DNA of 64,000 nucleotides, taken from Spirulina subsalsa PCC 9445. Lineage in GTDB: Bacteria > Cyanobacteriota > Cyanobacteriia > Cyanobacteriales > Spirulinaceae. Made by a program: the position numbers and the translations under genes. The notes below the pieces were generated by a model that searched no databases, was not told the origin of the DNA, and saw only the letters and a program-made list of their open reading frames with translations. Shown in pieces: positions 19,301-27,707 of the stretch. Each line of letters begins with the position of its first letter. Position 1 is the first letter of the stretch. The stretch is taken from assembly GCF_000314005.1 (NCBI RefSeq), contig NZ_JH980292.1:310001-374000 (forward strand), in the 5' to 3' direction.

Positions 19301-20945
19301 CCGCCCCAATGGTTGTCTCGGCGGAGGTAATAATCGCCTCCCGGATGGAGTCAATGGGGGGGTTAGTGACTTGGGCGAATAGTTGCTGGAAGTAGTCATA
19401 GAGCAACTTGGGACGGTCGGAGAGTACCGCTAGGGGGGTATCGGTTCCCATCGACCCCACCGCTTCCACACCATCCCGCGCCATGGGGGTCATCAGGATG
19501 CGCAACTGCTCAAAGGTATAGCCGAAGGCGGTCTGACGTTGGACGAGGGGCAGGGTGTCGGTGAGAGGTTGCAGGGTGGGCGCGTCTTTGAGGTCGGCTA
19601 GATTAACCATCTGTTGGTCAATCCACTCTTGATAGGGTTGGGCGCTGGCGATGCTGTGCTTAATTTCTTCATCGGCGACAATGCGCCCTTCGGCCATGTT
19701 GACCAAGAACATCCGACCGGGTTGGAGGCGACCTTTAAAGGCAACTCGTTCCGGTTCGATGGGTAATACTCCCGCTTCCGAGGCCATAATCACTAAGTCA
19801 TCATGGGTGACGTAGTAGCGGGAGGGGCGTAACCCGTTGCGGTCAAGGACTGCGCCGATCATGGTGCCGTCGGTGAAGGCAATGGAGGCTGGACCATCCC
19901 AGGGTTCCATTAAGCAGGAGTGGTATTTATAAAACGCCTTTTTCTCTGCACTCATGGACTCGTGATTGGTCCAAGGTTCAGGAATCATCATCATGACGGC
20001 GTGGGGGAGGGAGCGCCCGCCTAAAACCAGTAGTTCTAGGGCATTATCAAAGATGGTGGAGTCGCTGCCTTCAAGGTTGATGACGGGCTGAATTTTTTCG
20101 AGGTCGTCCCCAAACAGGTCGGATTTAAACAGGGACTGGCGGGCGTGCATCCAGTTAATATTGCCTCGGAGGGTGTTAATCTCGCCGTTATGGGCAATGT
20201 AGCGGTAGGGGTGCGATCGCTCCCAACTGGGGAATGTATTGGTACTGAAGCGGGAATGCACTAAAGCTAGAGCGCTTTCCATGTCGGGATCATGGAGTTC
20301 GGGGTAATATTCCCCCACCTGGACAGGCATCAACATCCCTTTATAAACCATCGTCCGACAGGAGAGACTGGCGGGGTACCAACAAGGATCTAAACCGGTT
20401 GCCCGGATTTCGTGTGATCGCTTCCGGATAATATAGAGTTTCCGATCAAAAGCCAGATCATCGGTCAGATTAGCCCCCCGTTGGATGAATACCTGTTCCA
20501 TAAAAGGCTCACTGGCTTGAGCCGTTGCCCCCAAAGGACTATTATTGGTGGGAACATCACGCCACCCTAACACCTGTTGCCCTTCCTCGGCCACAATCTG
20601 CTCAAAGCGCTGACGGCTTTGTTGCCTCTGTTGGGGGTCCCGGGAACTATAAATCATCCCCACCCCATACTGTCCGGGTTCAGGTAAATTAATATTCTCG
20701 GCGGCGGCCACTTTTTTGAGAAACTTGTGCGGCACTTGCATCAATATCCCAGCACCGTCGCCCGTATTCGGTTCACAGCCACAGGCGCCTCGGTGGTCTA
20801 GATTGAATAGTATGGTTAAGGCTTGTTCGATAATTTCATGTGATTTCTTCCCCAACTTATGAACAATAAAACCAACACCACAAGCGTCATGCTCGAACTG
20901 TGGCTCATATAATCCTTGTTTAGACGGCAGCTTGTTGCTGTTCAT
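16356..20945 (-). CDS. gltB: Glutamate synthase large subunit
   Basis: GOGAT transfers the amide of glutamine to 2-oxoglutarate, giving two glutamates and completing the GS-GOGAT cycle. The 1529-residue protein has a propeptide ending in HDA before the class II amidotransferase Cys22 (CGVGFIV). It also has the central domain, the FMN/3Fe-4S synthase domain with [19 protein letters not shown], and the C-terminal GXGXG beta-helix. The N-terminal [19 protein letters not shown] resembles the NAD(P)H-type GltB rather than the ferredoxin-type GlsF (usually CMEHRGGC), so I call gltB; the distinction is from recall. No gltD is adjacent. The region upstream (20946-21300) has no perfect GTA-N8-TAC site. 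Confidence 0.9.
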   Translation of the reverse strand: MNSNKLPSKQGLYEPQFEHDACGVGFIVHKLGKKSHEIIEQALTILFNLDHRGACGCEPNTGDGAGILMQVPHKFLKKVAAAENINLPEPGQYGVGMIYSSRDPQQRQQSRQRFEQIVAEEGQQVLGWRDVPTNNSPLGATAQASEPFMEQVFIQRGANLTDDLAFDRKLYIIRKRSHEIRATGLDPCWYPASLSCRTMVYKGMLMPVQVGEYYPELHDPDMESALALVHSRFSTNTFPSWERSHPYRYIAHNGEINTLRGNINWMHARQSLFKSDLFGDDLEKIQPVINLEGSDSTIFDNALELLVLGGRSLPHAVMMMIPEPWTNHESMSAEKKAFYKYHSCLMEPWDGPASIAFTDGTMIGAVLDRNGLRPSRYYVTHDDLVIMASEAGVLPIEPERVAFKGRLQPGRMFLVNMAEGRIVADEEIKHSIASAQPYQEWIDQQMVNLADLKDAPTLQPLTDTLPLVQRQTAFGYTFEQLRILMTPMARDGVEAVGSMGTDTPLAVLSDRPKLLYDYFQQLFAQVTNPPIDSIREAIITSAETTIGAERNLLEPQPESCHLISLPTPILTDGELAKLKYVDEGGFKSITLPILFDPKAGVQGLEGRMEEIFSQASQAINDGINLIILSDRGVDTNHAPIPALLAVAGLHHHLIREGTRTRVGLILESGEPREVHHYATLIGYGCCAVNPYLAFETIDQMIQEGLLVNVEYDKACKNYIKAATKGVIKVASKIGVSTIQSYRGAQIFEAIGLDHSVVDKYFSWTASRIEGSDLEVITKEAILRHSHAFPDRPTNGHTLDVGGEYQWRKDGEAHLLSPEAIHSLQKAVQTGDYDLYKKYAVLINEQNKQYFTLRGLLEFKARDPIPLEEVEPIEAIMKRFKTGAMSYGSISKEAHESLAIAMNRIGGRSNTGEGGEDPERYTWTNERGDSKNSAIKQVASGRFGVTSLYLSQAKEIQIKMAQGAKPGEGGQLPGRKVYPWIAKVRHSTPGVGLISPPPHHDIYSIEDLAELIHDLKNANREARISVKLVSEVGVGTIAAGVSKAHADVVLISGFDGGTGASPQTSIKHAGLPWELGLAETHQTLVLNNLRSRIAVETDGQMKTGRDIAIATLLGAEEYGFSTAPLVTLGCIMMRVCHMNTCPAGIATQNPELRKNFIGDPEYTVNFMKFVAQELREIMAQLGFRTINEMVGRTDVLEAKQAVDHWKAKGIDLSKILYQPEVGPEVGRYCQMTQDHGLDKSLDMTTLLDLCKPAIENGEKVKATLPIKNTNRVVGTILGNEITKRHWDGLPEDTVHLHFQGSAGQSFGAFVPKGVTLELEGDANDYFGKGLSGGKVIVYAPPVSSFVPEENIIIGNVAFYGATGGEAYIGGVAGERFCVRNSGVRTVVEAVGDHACEYMTGGKVIVLGSTGRNFGAGMSGGIAYVLDEAGDFASRCNTEMSDLETLEDPEEITEIHQMIQNHAKYTQSRKAQQVLENWEEMRPKFVKVMPRDYKRVLQAIQKALQAGLSGDDALSAAFEENARDVARIGGS

Positions 20946-21306
20946 TGATGCTTCTCTATAACACTTAGGGTTCAGTTCGTTTTCAGCCTGAATCTAGAGG
21001 GCGGGAAGCTTTTAAGCCTAGATTCCTACACTTTAACGTTGTTTGATTCTCGATCAATCTTTTGGGTTCGGGGCGAGTTCTTAAGGAAATTTTAGACTCA
21101 TCTTTACAACTTGTTAGGGTTTGAGCCTCTTTGGGGGGGAGTATTTTTACCGGGGGTTCAGAATCCTTAGCTGGGGGCTATCCTTGGTCAGATAAGGGTT
21201 TTTGCGCCTTAGAACCCAAGGATTTTACCCAAACGCCCCCAAATCTTATCGTTTTGTTAACTGACATCCATCAGGGGATGACATAGAATGAAATTGTCGT
21301 TAAAAT

Positions 21307-21320
21307 GTAGTTAAAGTTAC
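21307..21320 (+). promoter_or_regulatory. NtcA-binding site upstream of the gifA-like gene
   Basis: GTA-GTTAAAGT-TAC is a perfect GTA-N8-TAC palindrome, 57 bases before the small gene at 21377. This spacing allows it to overlap the promoter and repress, as known for gifA. The rest of 20946-21376 shows no other gene. Confidence 0.7.
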
Positions 21321-21376
21321 AGAAATAACGCACTGGCTTTGAACTGTATTGTAATTTACCATCGGAGATCCAGATT

Positions 21377-21511
21377 ATGATGATCAACAAACAAGCTCGA
21401 TTATTGAATGCTCGCAAGCGCGAACGCGACAACAACCGTCATCGTCAAATCTCTACCCTAATTCGTTCTGCTTCTGGTTTAGAAAACAATAATGAAGGTG
21501 AAATGCGCTAG
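21377..21511 (+). CDS. gifA: Small basic protein, candidate glutamine synthetase inactivating factor IF7 (GifA)
   Basis: IF7 is a short, basic, intrinsically disordered inhibitor of glutamine synthetase. This 44-residue frame has Arg/Lys-rich sequence with QAR at 6-8, Arg13, NR at 20-21 and Gly34. These match, without gaps, positions I recall in Synechocystis IF7 (QAR with Arg8, NR with Arg21, Gly34). The third key arginine, Arg28, is Leu28 here, with Arg30 nearby. GGAG lies nine bases before the ATG, a perfect NtcA box is upstream and a strong terminator is downstream, so it is a discrete transcription unit. It is shorter than the usual ~65 residues. It could instead be an unrelated small basic protein; the regulation supports gifA. 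Confidence 0.6.
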   Translation: MMINKQARLLNARKRERDNNRHRQISTLIRSASGLENNNEGEMR

Positions 21512-21585
21512 ACTCTAATGCTTTGTTCTCTTGATTGCTAATCATCACCAGCTTGCAACAAGAAATAAGGTGTTCAATTTATAAG

Positions 21586-21618
21586 CGGCAGGATTTCTAG
21601 GAAGATCCTGCCGTTTTT
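21586..21618 (+). terminator. Terminator of the gifA-like gene
   Basis: CGGCAGGAT (21586-21594) pairs perfectly with ATCCTGCCG (21605-21613), followed by TTTTT. It lies 75 bases after the small gene's stop codon. Confidence 0.85.
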
Positions 21619-21641
21619 GGCGAGAGAAAGATGTCTACTGA

Positions 21642-21839
21642 GGGCTTGCTGAATAACTCTATTCGTGGGGCTAGGGAACAGGGAACGGGGAACAGGGAAC
21701 AGGGGAAATTCAGGTTTTTGCCCTCAAGTCTATTTAATTTGGTATAAACGGCTGAAAGTCCTAGTAACACTGCTTAGAGGGATATATTGCTACGCAACGC
21801 TTCGCGTTCGCGGAGCGTCACGAAGTGAACAGCAGACCC
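21642..21839. mobile_element. MITE family A, copy C, with 6-bp target duplication
   Basis: The left end is GGGCTTGCTGAATAA and the right end is the complement of GGGTCTGCTGTTCAC. TACTGA flanks it perfectly on both sides (21636-21641 and 21840-21845). The interior carries heptamer repeats, a fragment of repeat family B (21701-21747) and a palindromic GCTTCGCGTTCGCGGAGCGT block. It ends directly against the ppx stop codon. Confidence 0.7.
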
Positions 21840-21845
21840 TACTGA

Positions 21846-23486
21846 TTAACTCCCTTGTACCTCCACCTGAACTTTCACTCCAAACTCTTCCTCAAATACG
21901 TCCTTTTTATACTCTAAATTCCATTTCTCCAAACCACAATCATCCCCAGAAATACGGGGAGTCAGATATAAAATTAATTCCTTGTGGTGGGGGTAATAAT
22001 CACAGTCAATGGAAGCGACTCCTCCAATTTGCCGACGGTCACAGGCTACGGCAAGACGTAAAATAGCACTAAGTTGATCGACAACATGGCGATAGTGCTT
22101 GTTCGGTAGGTTTTGATAGTTTTCGTGTTTCTTTTTAGGCTTATTTTTCCGGTGATAACGGGCAATATTAGCAATCACTTCTATTTCCGTTTCCGTAAAG
22201 CCTAATAACTCCGCATGACGAATGAGATAATAGGAGTGTTTATGGTGGGCAGAATGACTAATATAAAGACCACTATTATGGAGCATTCCGGCCGCCCATA
22301 ATAGTTCTCGTTCTTCTTCGTTCCAGTAGTGTAGTTTGTCGTGGAGTTGGTCAAATAAACTGAGGGCAAATTGTGCCACGCGCTCACTATAGTCCATTTT
22401 GACTTTGTATTTGCGGGCAATTTTATAAACACTGCGTTCTCGGACTTCACTTTGAAAACGGAGGCGATCGCTAATTAAACCATGAGACAGCATCCAATCG
22501 ACGATCATCCCTTCCCTTAAGGCTCGTTCACAGATGATAATTTCCTTAAGATCCAACATCTGCATGGCTTCCGTCAGAATTACCGCCCCCGCTACAATAA
22601 TCTCAGCGCGTCTTTCCGACATTCCGGGCAGGTTTAGGCGATCGCTATAATCAGAACTCGCGAGGGTATGAGTCAGGTCTAGTAAGGTTTCCTGGCTAAT
22701 CCGATACCCTTGGAGAGGATTGGGAGGATTGCCTGTGGTCATCTTAGCGTGGAGGACAGCCAAGGTTTCAATCGTCCCGGAAGTCCCGACTAAACGGGGA
22801 ACTTCCCCCGCTTCTAGCCCCTTTTGAATCTGTTCGACTGGGCGTTCTAACATCCCCCGCACATAAGCCCGTAAATAGGTTAACTCTTGGGAGCTAATGG
22901 GATCTGTCGTGATAAACTCATGGGTTAAACGCACCGCCCCCACTTTGGTACTACTGAGAAAACGGGCTTCTTGGCGATCGCACAAAACCAACTCCGTAGA
23001 CCCGCCACCAATATCAATAATCACATGGGGAGTCGGATCAAATTCCATCCCCGACAAAACCCCTAAATAAATCCGTCTCGCCTCCTCCGGCCCTGAAATC
23101 AGGTCAATTTGTAACCCTAACTCCTTATCCACCCGTTTAATAAACTCATTGCCATTGGGAGCTTCCCGCACCGCACTGGTGGCCGCCGCTACAATATATT
23201 GCGCCCCAAAACTGGTCGCTAAGTTCTGACAGCGTGCCAGAGTCGTCATCGCCCGTTCCACCGCTTCTGGGGTGAGATCCCCCGTCTTGGGGTCAGAATC
23301 CCCTAAACGCACCGTATCCTTTTCCCGCGCAATAATCGTAAAGGCCGGAAGATGTGGATCAATCCGGACTACCACCATATGAATGGAGTTAGTCCCAATA
23401 TCAATCGCCGCTAGGCGAACTTCTTCGGTAATTTGCAGGTCAGGGGAATGGTCTACCGTCGGCCAAGGTGCAATAGGATCAAGCAT
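21846..23486 (-). CDS. ppx: Exopolyphosphatase / Ppx-GppA phosphatase
   Basis: The enzyme hydrolyses terminal phosphate of polyphosphate, or ppGpp-related pentaphosphate. The 546-residue protein has an actin-like ATPase fold with AAIDIGTNSIHMVVV near residue 27 and DIGGGSTEL around 160. A C-terminal HD-like helical domain (about 330-520) contains LLWAAGMLHNSGLYISHSAHHKHS, as in the long Ppx form. The stop codon touches the target duplication of a MITE at 21840, so the end is at an insertion boundary. Ppx versus GppA cannot be separated by sequence here; polyphosphatase is the usual cyanobacterial role. Confidence 0.88.
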   Translation of the reverse strand: MLDPIAPWPTVDHSPDLQITEEVRLAAIDIGTNSIHMVVVRIDPHLPAFTIIAREKDTVRLGDSDPKTGDLTPEAVERAMTTLARCQNLATSFGAQYIVAAATSAVREAPNGNEFIKRVDKELGLQIDLISGPEEARRIYLGVLSGMEFDPTPHVIIDIGGGSTELVLCDRQEARFLSSTKVGAVRLTHEFITTDPISSQELTYLRAYVRGMLERPVEQIQKGLEAGEVPRLVGTSGTIETLAVLHAKMTTGNPPNPLQGYRISQETLLDLTHTLASSDYSDRLNLPGMSERRAEIIVAGAVILTEAMQMLDLKEIIICERALREGMIVDWMLSHGLISDRLRFQSEVRERSVYKIARKYKVKMDYSERVAQFALSLFDQLHDKLHYWNEEERELLWAAGMLHNSGLYISHSAHHKHSYYLIRHAELLGFTETEIEVIANIARYHRKNKPKKKHENYQNLPNKHYRHVVDQLSAILRLAVACDRRQIGGVASIDCDYYPHHKELILYLTPRISGDDCGLEKWNLEYKKDVFEEEFGVKVQVEVQGS

Positions 23487-23621
23487 GGGTTTTGTTGTCT
23501 CTCAATATCTGCATGGGGGTCAAGGAGGATACGCCCCACAGGAACCTACTAGGGTTTCTCCTTCTTAGTTTCCCTCAGATAGGGTCGATTTCCGAGAGAA
23601 CTTAACAAAATTTGCACAAGA

Positions 23622-23644
23622 AAAGCGGGCAAACTGCCCGCTTT
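23622..23644 (-). terminator. Terminator after the peroxiredoxin gene
   Basis: AAAGCGGGC (23622-23630) pairs with GCCCGCTTT (23636-23644). On the minus strand it is followed by TTTTCTT. It lies between prx and ppx, which share direction. Confidence 0.8.
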
Positions 23645-23672
23645 AGCCTAAATGGGGGTATTTAGTCAGGGT

Positions 23673-24245
23673 CTAGCCCACAAATTCTAAACGAGGCTCA
23701 GAAACACCTTGAGATTCAGTCCCTTTCAGGTACGCTAACATGGTGTCTGCATCAGAGGTTTCAAAGGGATCACTGGGGCAGTTGTCAGAGTAACCGGGCT
23801 CAACAAACAGTTTTTCAATCTTGCCATCGTTCACCAGCATGGAGTAGCGCCAAGAACGCATCCCGAAACCGAGGTTAGCTTTATCTACTAACATCCCCAT
23901 TTTGCGGGTGAATTCGCCGTTGCCATCGGGCAGTAAGAACACATTTTTCGCGCCGATTTGTTTGCCCCACTGGAACATCACAAAAGCATCGTTCACGGAA
24001 ACGCAGATGATTTGATCTACGCCTTGGGCTTTGAATTCTTCGTATAATTCTTCATAACGGGGCAGGTGGTTAGAGGAGCAGGTGGGGGTGAAGGCTCCAG
24101 GAAGGGAGAATACCACTACTTTTTTGCCGCCGAAGATTTCTTGAGTGGTTTTGTCTTCCCAACGGTAGGGATTGGGACCCGGCACGGACTCATCACGCAC
24201 GCGGGTTTTAAATACGACATCAGGCACTCTTTCAATTGCAGCCAT
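23673..24245 (-). CDS. Type II (Prx5-like) peroxiredoxin
   Basis: This thiol peroxidase reduces hydrogen peroxide and alkyl hydroperoxides in the cytoplasm. The 190-residue protein has the Prx5-type active site [18 protein letters not shown] with peroxidatic Cys56, then [16 protein letters not shown] and a second cysteine in DNCPSDPF. Its gene is divergent from a PerR-type regulator, a gene pair also present in Synechocystis (sll1621/slr1738). Between them lie PerR-like palindromes, so peroxide induction is expected. Confidence 0.9.
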   Translation of the reverse strand: MAAIERVPDVVFKTRVRDESVPGPNPYRWEDKTTQEIFGGKKVVVFSLPGAFTPTCSSNHLPRYEELYEEFKAQGVDQIICVSVNDAFVMFQWGKQIGAKNVFLLPDGNGEFTRKMGMLVDKANLGFGMRSWRYSMLVNDGKIEKLFVEPGYSDNCPSDPFETSDADTMLAYLKGTESQGVSEPRLEFVG

Positions 24246-24296
24246 AAATAACCTCTCAATATTTAATCAGTGTTTGAACTGTTTGGTTTGAACTGT

Positions 24297-24338
24297 GTGA
24301 ACTACCCCACCCTGCCGTTGGCGAGGAAGGGGAATTCC
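24297..24338 (-). repeat. IS200/IS605-type right-end relic
   Basis: Nearly identical to the relic at 3225-3266, and similarity continues another 15 bases (to about 24353). It lies 52 bases upstream of the peroxiredoxin start, in the prx-perR intergenic region. Confidence 0.6.
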
Positions 24339-24403
24339 GCAACATTTTTGTTAAAGCAATTGCCAAGGCATTGCAACGGTTTCACTGGGTTGTTTCCTCA
24401 CAT

Positions 24404-24491
24404 ATCTCAGAATAATTCTGATTTAAGAAAAAGTCAATAGTAATAATTACCTAATTTATTAATTTTTCCTAAAAAAGAACTATTCTGAGAT
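24404..24491. promoter_or_regulatory. PerR/Fur-type operators between prx and perR
   Basis: TCAGAATAATTCTGA (24407-24421) is a perfect 7-1-7 palindrome of the PerR-box class. ATTCTGAGAT at 24482-24491 is the exact inverse of ATCTCAGAAT at 24404-24413, giving a second half-site in opposite orientation. The spacing suggests one element per divergent promoter. PerR as the binder is inferred from adjacency. Confidence 0.7.
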
Positions 24492-24646
24492 AGGACTGCT
24501 AACATAGAACAATCAAGGAGGCTGTAATCGGCAAGAAATCATGACTTAGTGAGGGTCCGTGGGTCGTGGGGCTGTTGAGTCGGTAAAATCCTTTAGCGAG
24601 GGAGTGTTAATTTTCGCGGTTTATTGTGGAGTCGGAGTAAGGTGAT

Positions 24647-25075
24647 ATGCAGCAGCAAGCGGATCAAATCGTTAAAACCATGAAAAGCAAGGGCTTACGG
24701 GTGACACCTCAGCGATTTGCCGTTTATGCCAATTTGCTGGAACGGAAGGATCACCCGACGGCTGAACAAATTTTGCAAGATTTAAACCAAGAAGCGCCGA
24801 GGTCTTCTCAGGCGACGGTGTATAGTTCTCTACAGGCTTTGTGTCAGGTGAATTTAGTCAAGGCGGTGTTATTGGAGGAGGGGGTTTGTCGGTATGATGC
24901 CAACGTCAACCGCCATCACCATTTCCGTTGTAAATGTTGTGGCAAAATTGAGGATATTCCTTGGGAAGATTTTCCAGAAATGACCTTTGAGCGATTGCGT
25001 CCCGGTTTACAGGTGGAGGGGTATGAGGTGACAGTGCATGGGGTGTGCGATCGCTGTGAATATTCTAGGGAATAG
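24647..25075 (+). CDS. perR: PerR-type Fur-family peroxide regulator
   Basis: This Fur-family repressor (142 aa) has an N-terminal winged helix (LRVTPQRFAVYANLLERKDHPTAEQI...SSQATVYSSLQAL) and a dimerisation/metal domain. HHHFRCKCCGKIEDI supplies the regulatory metal-site histidines and CKCC, and CDRC near the C-terminus completes the structural Cys4 zinc site. PerR proteins release DNA when metal-catalysed oxidation hits a histidine. Divergence from a peroxiredoxin gene and the palindromes in between support PerR rather than Fur or Zur. GGAG precedes the ATG by several bases. Confidence 0.85.
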   Translation: MQQQADQIVKTMKSKGLRVTPQRFAVYANLLERKDHPTAEQILQDLNQEAPRSSQATVYSSLQALCQVNLVKAVLLEEGVCRYDANVNRHHHFRCKCCGKIEDIPWEDFPEMTFERLRPGLQVEGYEVTVHGVCDRCEYSRE

Positions 25076-25175
25076 GGAACAGGGAATAGGGGAGAGGGGG
25101 AGCAGGGGAATAGTGGCTAGTGAATAGCCAAAACTCTTTTATTTTAGGGAACGGGGAACGGGAAGGGGGAGGTAA
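25076..25175. repeat. Heptamer repeat block
   Basis: GGGAACAGGGAATAGGGG-type arrays follow perR directly. A stretch reading AATAGTGGCTAGTGAATAGC matches one at about 6400, so the block is dispersed. A C-rich block continues after the MITE (about 25365-25440). No gene is visible in 25076-25446. Confidence 0.65.
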
Positions 25176-25181
25176 TAGGTA

Positions 25182-25342
25182 GGGCTTGCTGAATAAGTCC
25201 GAGAGTTGGGGAATCGGGAGTCGGGAGTCGGGAGTCGGGAGTCGGGAATAGGCAATCGTGCCAGTTTTAGATGATCTGTTCCCTGTTAAGAGTTCCCTGT
25301 TCCCTTGTTGAGCCTAGCATAGGCGTGTTATTCAGCAGACCC
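25182..25342. mobile_element. MITE family A, copy A, with 6-bp target duplication
   Basis: The ends are GGGCTTGCTGAATAA and TTATTCAGCAGACCC, inverted repeats of each other. The perfect duplication TAGGTA flanks it (25176-25181 and 25343-25348). The interior is nearly the same as the copy at 38843 and has no coding capacity. Confidence 0.8.
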
Positions 25343-25446
25343 TAGGTAATAAGTAGTAAGTCTTAATTCCTTGTCTCCCTCTCTCCCCCTCCCCCCGCGC
25401 CCCTACGCCGATTCCCGACTCCCTAATTTCCCTATTCCTCTGCTTA

Positions 25447-26040
25447 TCAAGAGGGCTTCGCTTGTTTAACTGGGCAATGAAGCGCCTCGTCACTAGGAGG
25501 AGGGGAGATGGGGGGGGTTTGGCTTCCCCGAGGTTTCAGTAAATGGACGGCCATGGCATAGGGGAGTCCGGGGGAGTTAGGGGGAATGGGAGAAGGTTGG
25601 GAACGTAAGGGACAAGAGGGGGGAAGGCTGCCAATTTGTTGTAGGCGATCGCGCAATCCCCTTAAATGTTCTTGGGTATCCTTGGGAAGGCGAGGTTTCG
25701 GCAACTCAGAATTAGGCCAAGAGGGAATATCATGACAGGGGCAAGCATTGGGAGGTGTTCCGCGTAATTTTAAGGGAATGGGCATATCACAACGGGCGCA
25801 AAGAATGAGATCCCAGGCAGGGGACAATAGAGCTTGAATCGTGGTATCTGTACCTTCTAAGTAGCAGTCCCGACCCTCAGCGGCTAAAATCTGTTGCCAA
25901 CACTGCTCAAATTCTGGAGAATAGCGATCGCCCTGCACAATCGATTGAGGTTTGATCACTTGTCCATTGTGTAAATGAACCGATTTTCCTAGTAATAACC
26001 AATGAGCAAGGTATTGTTTAACGTGGTCAACAGATGCCAT
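25447..26040 (-). CDS. Conserved hypothetical protein with zinc-finger motif
   Basis: I do not recognise a named family. The 197-residue protein has an N-terminal region (VDHVKQYLAHWLLLGKSVHLHNG) that looks folded, a putative metal site CARCDMP...CPCHD at about 94-116, and a proline-rich low-complexity C-terminus (SLPPSCPLRSQPSPIPPNSPG) consistent with disorder. The order of features resembles cyanobacterial conserved proteins of unknown role. It is divergent from trpS and downstream of nothing obvious. Confidence 0.65.
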   Translation of the reverse strand: MASVDHVKQYLAHWLLLGKSVHLHNGQVIKPQSIVQGDRYSPEFEQCWQQILAAEGRDCYLEGTDTTIQALLSPAWDLILCARCDMPIPLKLRGTPPNACPCHDIPSWPNSELPKPRLPKDTQEHLRGLRDRLQQIGSLPPSCPLRSQPSPIPPNSPGLPYAMAVHLLKPRGSQTPPISPPPSDEALHCPVKQAKPS

Positions 26041-26263
26041 AAGACGTAAGGGTAAGGGTTTTGTGCGCTCTCTGTTTCGATCCTACTGTGATTTTTTCGG
26101 AATTCCCATGCAATGTCTGATCTCTTGCCCCTGCCCGAGTCCCGATTTCCCCACGGTTCCTTGCTGCTTAAGGAGTTAACCATAAAGCGGGGACATCTTT
26201 GGGCATAATTGAGGAAAGAAAACCATTATGTGAAGCGTAGATAACCTTCCCTTACTAAGACGC

Positions 26264-27274
26264 ATGAGTAAAAAGCGAGTTCTTTCAGGAGTTCAACCCA
26301 CCGGGAATTTACATTTAGGCAACTATTTAGGGGCAATTCGGAACTGGGTGGAGTCTCAACAGGACTATGACAATTATTTTTGTGTGGTGGATTTACACGC
26401 CATTACAGTTCCCCATAACCCCGCCAGCTTGGCGGCTGATACTTATGCGATCGCCGCCCTCTATTTAGCTTGTGGCATTGACCTACAATATTCTACAATT
26501 TTCGTCCAGTCCCATATTTCCGCCCACAGTGAACTCGCTTGGTTATTGAACTGTGTCACCCCCATTAATTGGCTAGAACGGATGATTCAGTTTAAAGAAA
26601 AGGCGATTAAACAGGGGGAAAATGTCAGCGTGGGCTTATTGGATTATCCCGTGCTGATGGCGGCCGACATTTTGCTCTATGATGCAGATTTAGTCCCGGT
26701 GGGAGAAGACCAAAAGCAGCATATTGAGTTAACACGGGATATTGTCATTCGCATGAATGACCAATTCGGCAAACCGGAGCAACCAGTGTTAAAACTCCCG
26801 GATCCCTTAATTCGCAAGGATGGAGCGCGGGTGATGAGTTTGACCGATGGCAGCAAGAAAATGTCGAAGTCGGATCCCTCAGAGCAGAGTCGGATTAACC
26901 TGTTGGATAGTCCCGATGCGATCGCCAAAAAAATTAAACGCTGCAAAACCGATCCCATCAAAGGCCTAGAATTCGACAACCCCGAACGCCCCGAATGTAA
27001 TAACCTCTTAACCCTTTATGCCTTACTCTCTGGGCAAAGTAAAGAAGCCGTCGCCCAAGAATGTCAAGATATGGGCTGGGGGCAATTTAAACCCCTGTTA
27101 ACAGAAACCACCATTGCGGCACTAGAACCCATCCAAAGGAAATATCAGGACATTATGGCAGATCCGGGCTATTTAGACGGTATTTTACGGGAAGGTCGCC
27201 AGAAAGCCGAACAGAGCGCCCAAGTCGTGTTAGAGCGAGTCAAAACCGCGTTAGGCTTTTCCCTGCCCTTGTGA
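26264..27274 (+). CDS. trpS: Tryptophanyl-tRNA synthetase
   Basis: TrpS charges tRNA-Trp. The 336-residue protein has the class I HIGH-type motif PTGNLHLGNYLGA near residue 12-24, the tryptophan-site DLHAIT and LMAADILLYDADLVPVGEDQKQH, and KMSKS (about 197-201) in GSKKMSKSDPS. Length and order are normal for bacterial TrpS. The frame opens with ATG after GACGC; no strong ribosome-binding site is visible. It converges with the patX-like gene. Confidence 0.95.
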   Translation: MSKKRVLSGVQPTGNLHLGNYLGAIRNWVESQQDYDNYFCVVDLHAITVPHNPASLAADTYAIAALYLACGIDLQYSTIFVQSHISAHSELAWLLNCVTPINWLERMIQFKEKAIKQGENVSVGLLDYPVLMAADILLYDADLVPVGEDQKQHIELTRDIVIRMNDQFGKPEQPVLKLPDPLIRKDGARVMSLTDGSKKMSKSDPSEQSRINLLDSPDAIAKKIKRCKTDPIKGLEFDNPERPECNNLLTLYALLSGQSKEAVAQECQDMGWGQFKPLLTETTIAALEPIQRKYQDIMADPGYLDGILREGRQKAEQSAQVVLERVKTALGFSLPL

Positions 27275-27287
27275 AGAGAAAAACAGC

Positions 27288-27312
27288 AAAAAGGGACACT
27301 CTCTTGTGTCCC
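27288..27312 (-). terminator. Terminator of the patX-like gene
   Basis: GGGACAC (27293-27299) pairs with GTGTCCC (27306-27312). On the minus strand it is followed by TTTTT (27292-27288), 25 bases past the stop at 27337. Confidence 0.8.
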
Positions 27313-27336
27313 TGATGATTGGATTACAAATGGATT

Positions 27337-27606
27337 TTAAGCCATTTCTTTCGGGGTTTTTTCTTCGAGTCGTCCACTGCCGCGCTCCTTAGTTGCATCA
27401 AACTCTTTATGGCCTTTATAACGGTTCACTCGGCCACTGCCGCGATCGCTAGAGCAGTAATCGCTACAAGTGTCAGACCCCGCGCTAGGCTCGGCTGAAC
27501 TGATTTGCAGAGGTTCGCGCACCGTGCTAATTTCAGTTAGTCCTGCCTTCACAGCCGGAACAATTGATAGTAAGCTCAGGAGAACTACTGTAATGTATGT
27601 GTGCAT
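27337..27606 (-). CDS. patX: PatX-like secreted precursor with two RGSGR motifs
   Basis: PatX proteins are small exported precursors containing the pentapeptide RGSGR, the signal that binds HetR and sets heterocyst pattern; they accompany HetR in many filamentous cyanobacteria. This 89-residue protein has a signal peptide (MHTYITVVLLSLLSIVPAVKA, cleavage near A21), a polar linker with two cysteines (Cys47, Cys51), and RGSGR twice: at 55-59 (SSDRGSGRVNRY) and 75-79 (TKERGSGRLEE). Two copies, the second not at the extreme C-terminus, are unusual. A strong terminator follows, and an 11-bp inverted repeat lies just upstream. hetR is not in the window. Low codon bias against chance: both motifs use the same CGC GGC AGT GG(C/A) CGA codons. 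Confidence 0.75.
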   Translation of the reverse strand: MHTYITVVLLSLLSIVPAVKAGLTEISTVREPLQISSAEPSAGSDTCSDYCSSDRGSGRVNRYKGHKEFDATKERGSGRLEEKTPKEMA

Positions 27607-27617
27607 AGCAAATTTAA

Positions 27618-27648
27618 TCCGTGTCAGGTTTCTATTTCCTGATACGGA
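27618..27648 (-). promoter_or_regulatory. Inverted repeat upstream of the patX-like gene
   Basis: TCCGTGTCAGG (27618-27628) and CCTGATACGGA (27638-27648) match as an inverted repeat at 10 of 11 positions with a nine-base spacer. It begins 12 bases before the start codon. It could be an operator or a leader hairpin; there is no T-run to make it a terminator. Confidence 0.5.
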
Positions 27649-27707
27649 GTTTCTTGCTATTCATCAGGACAAATTTTTCACATCCCCTGATCTCTAGTTC
27701 TCAAAAA

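Noticed and set aside
20946-21300. NtcA site for gltB
   Set aside because: I found no GTA-N8-TAC in this stretch; the one at 21307 fits the gifA-like gene better by position.
27293-27312. Terminator for trpS
   Set aside because: The hairpin has no T-run on the plus strand; the T-run is on the minus strand, so it belongs to the patX-like gene.
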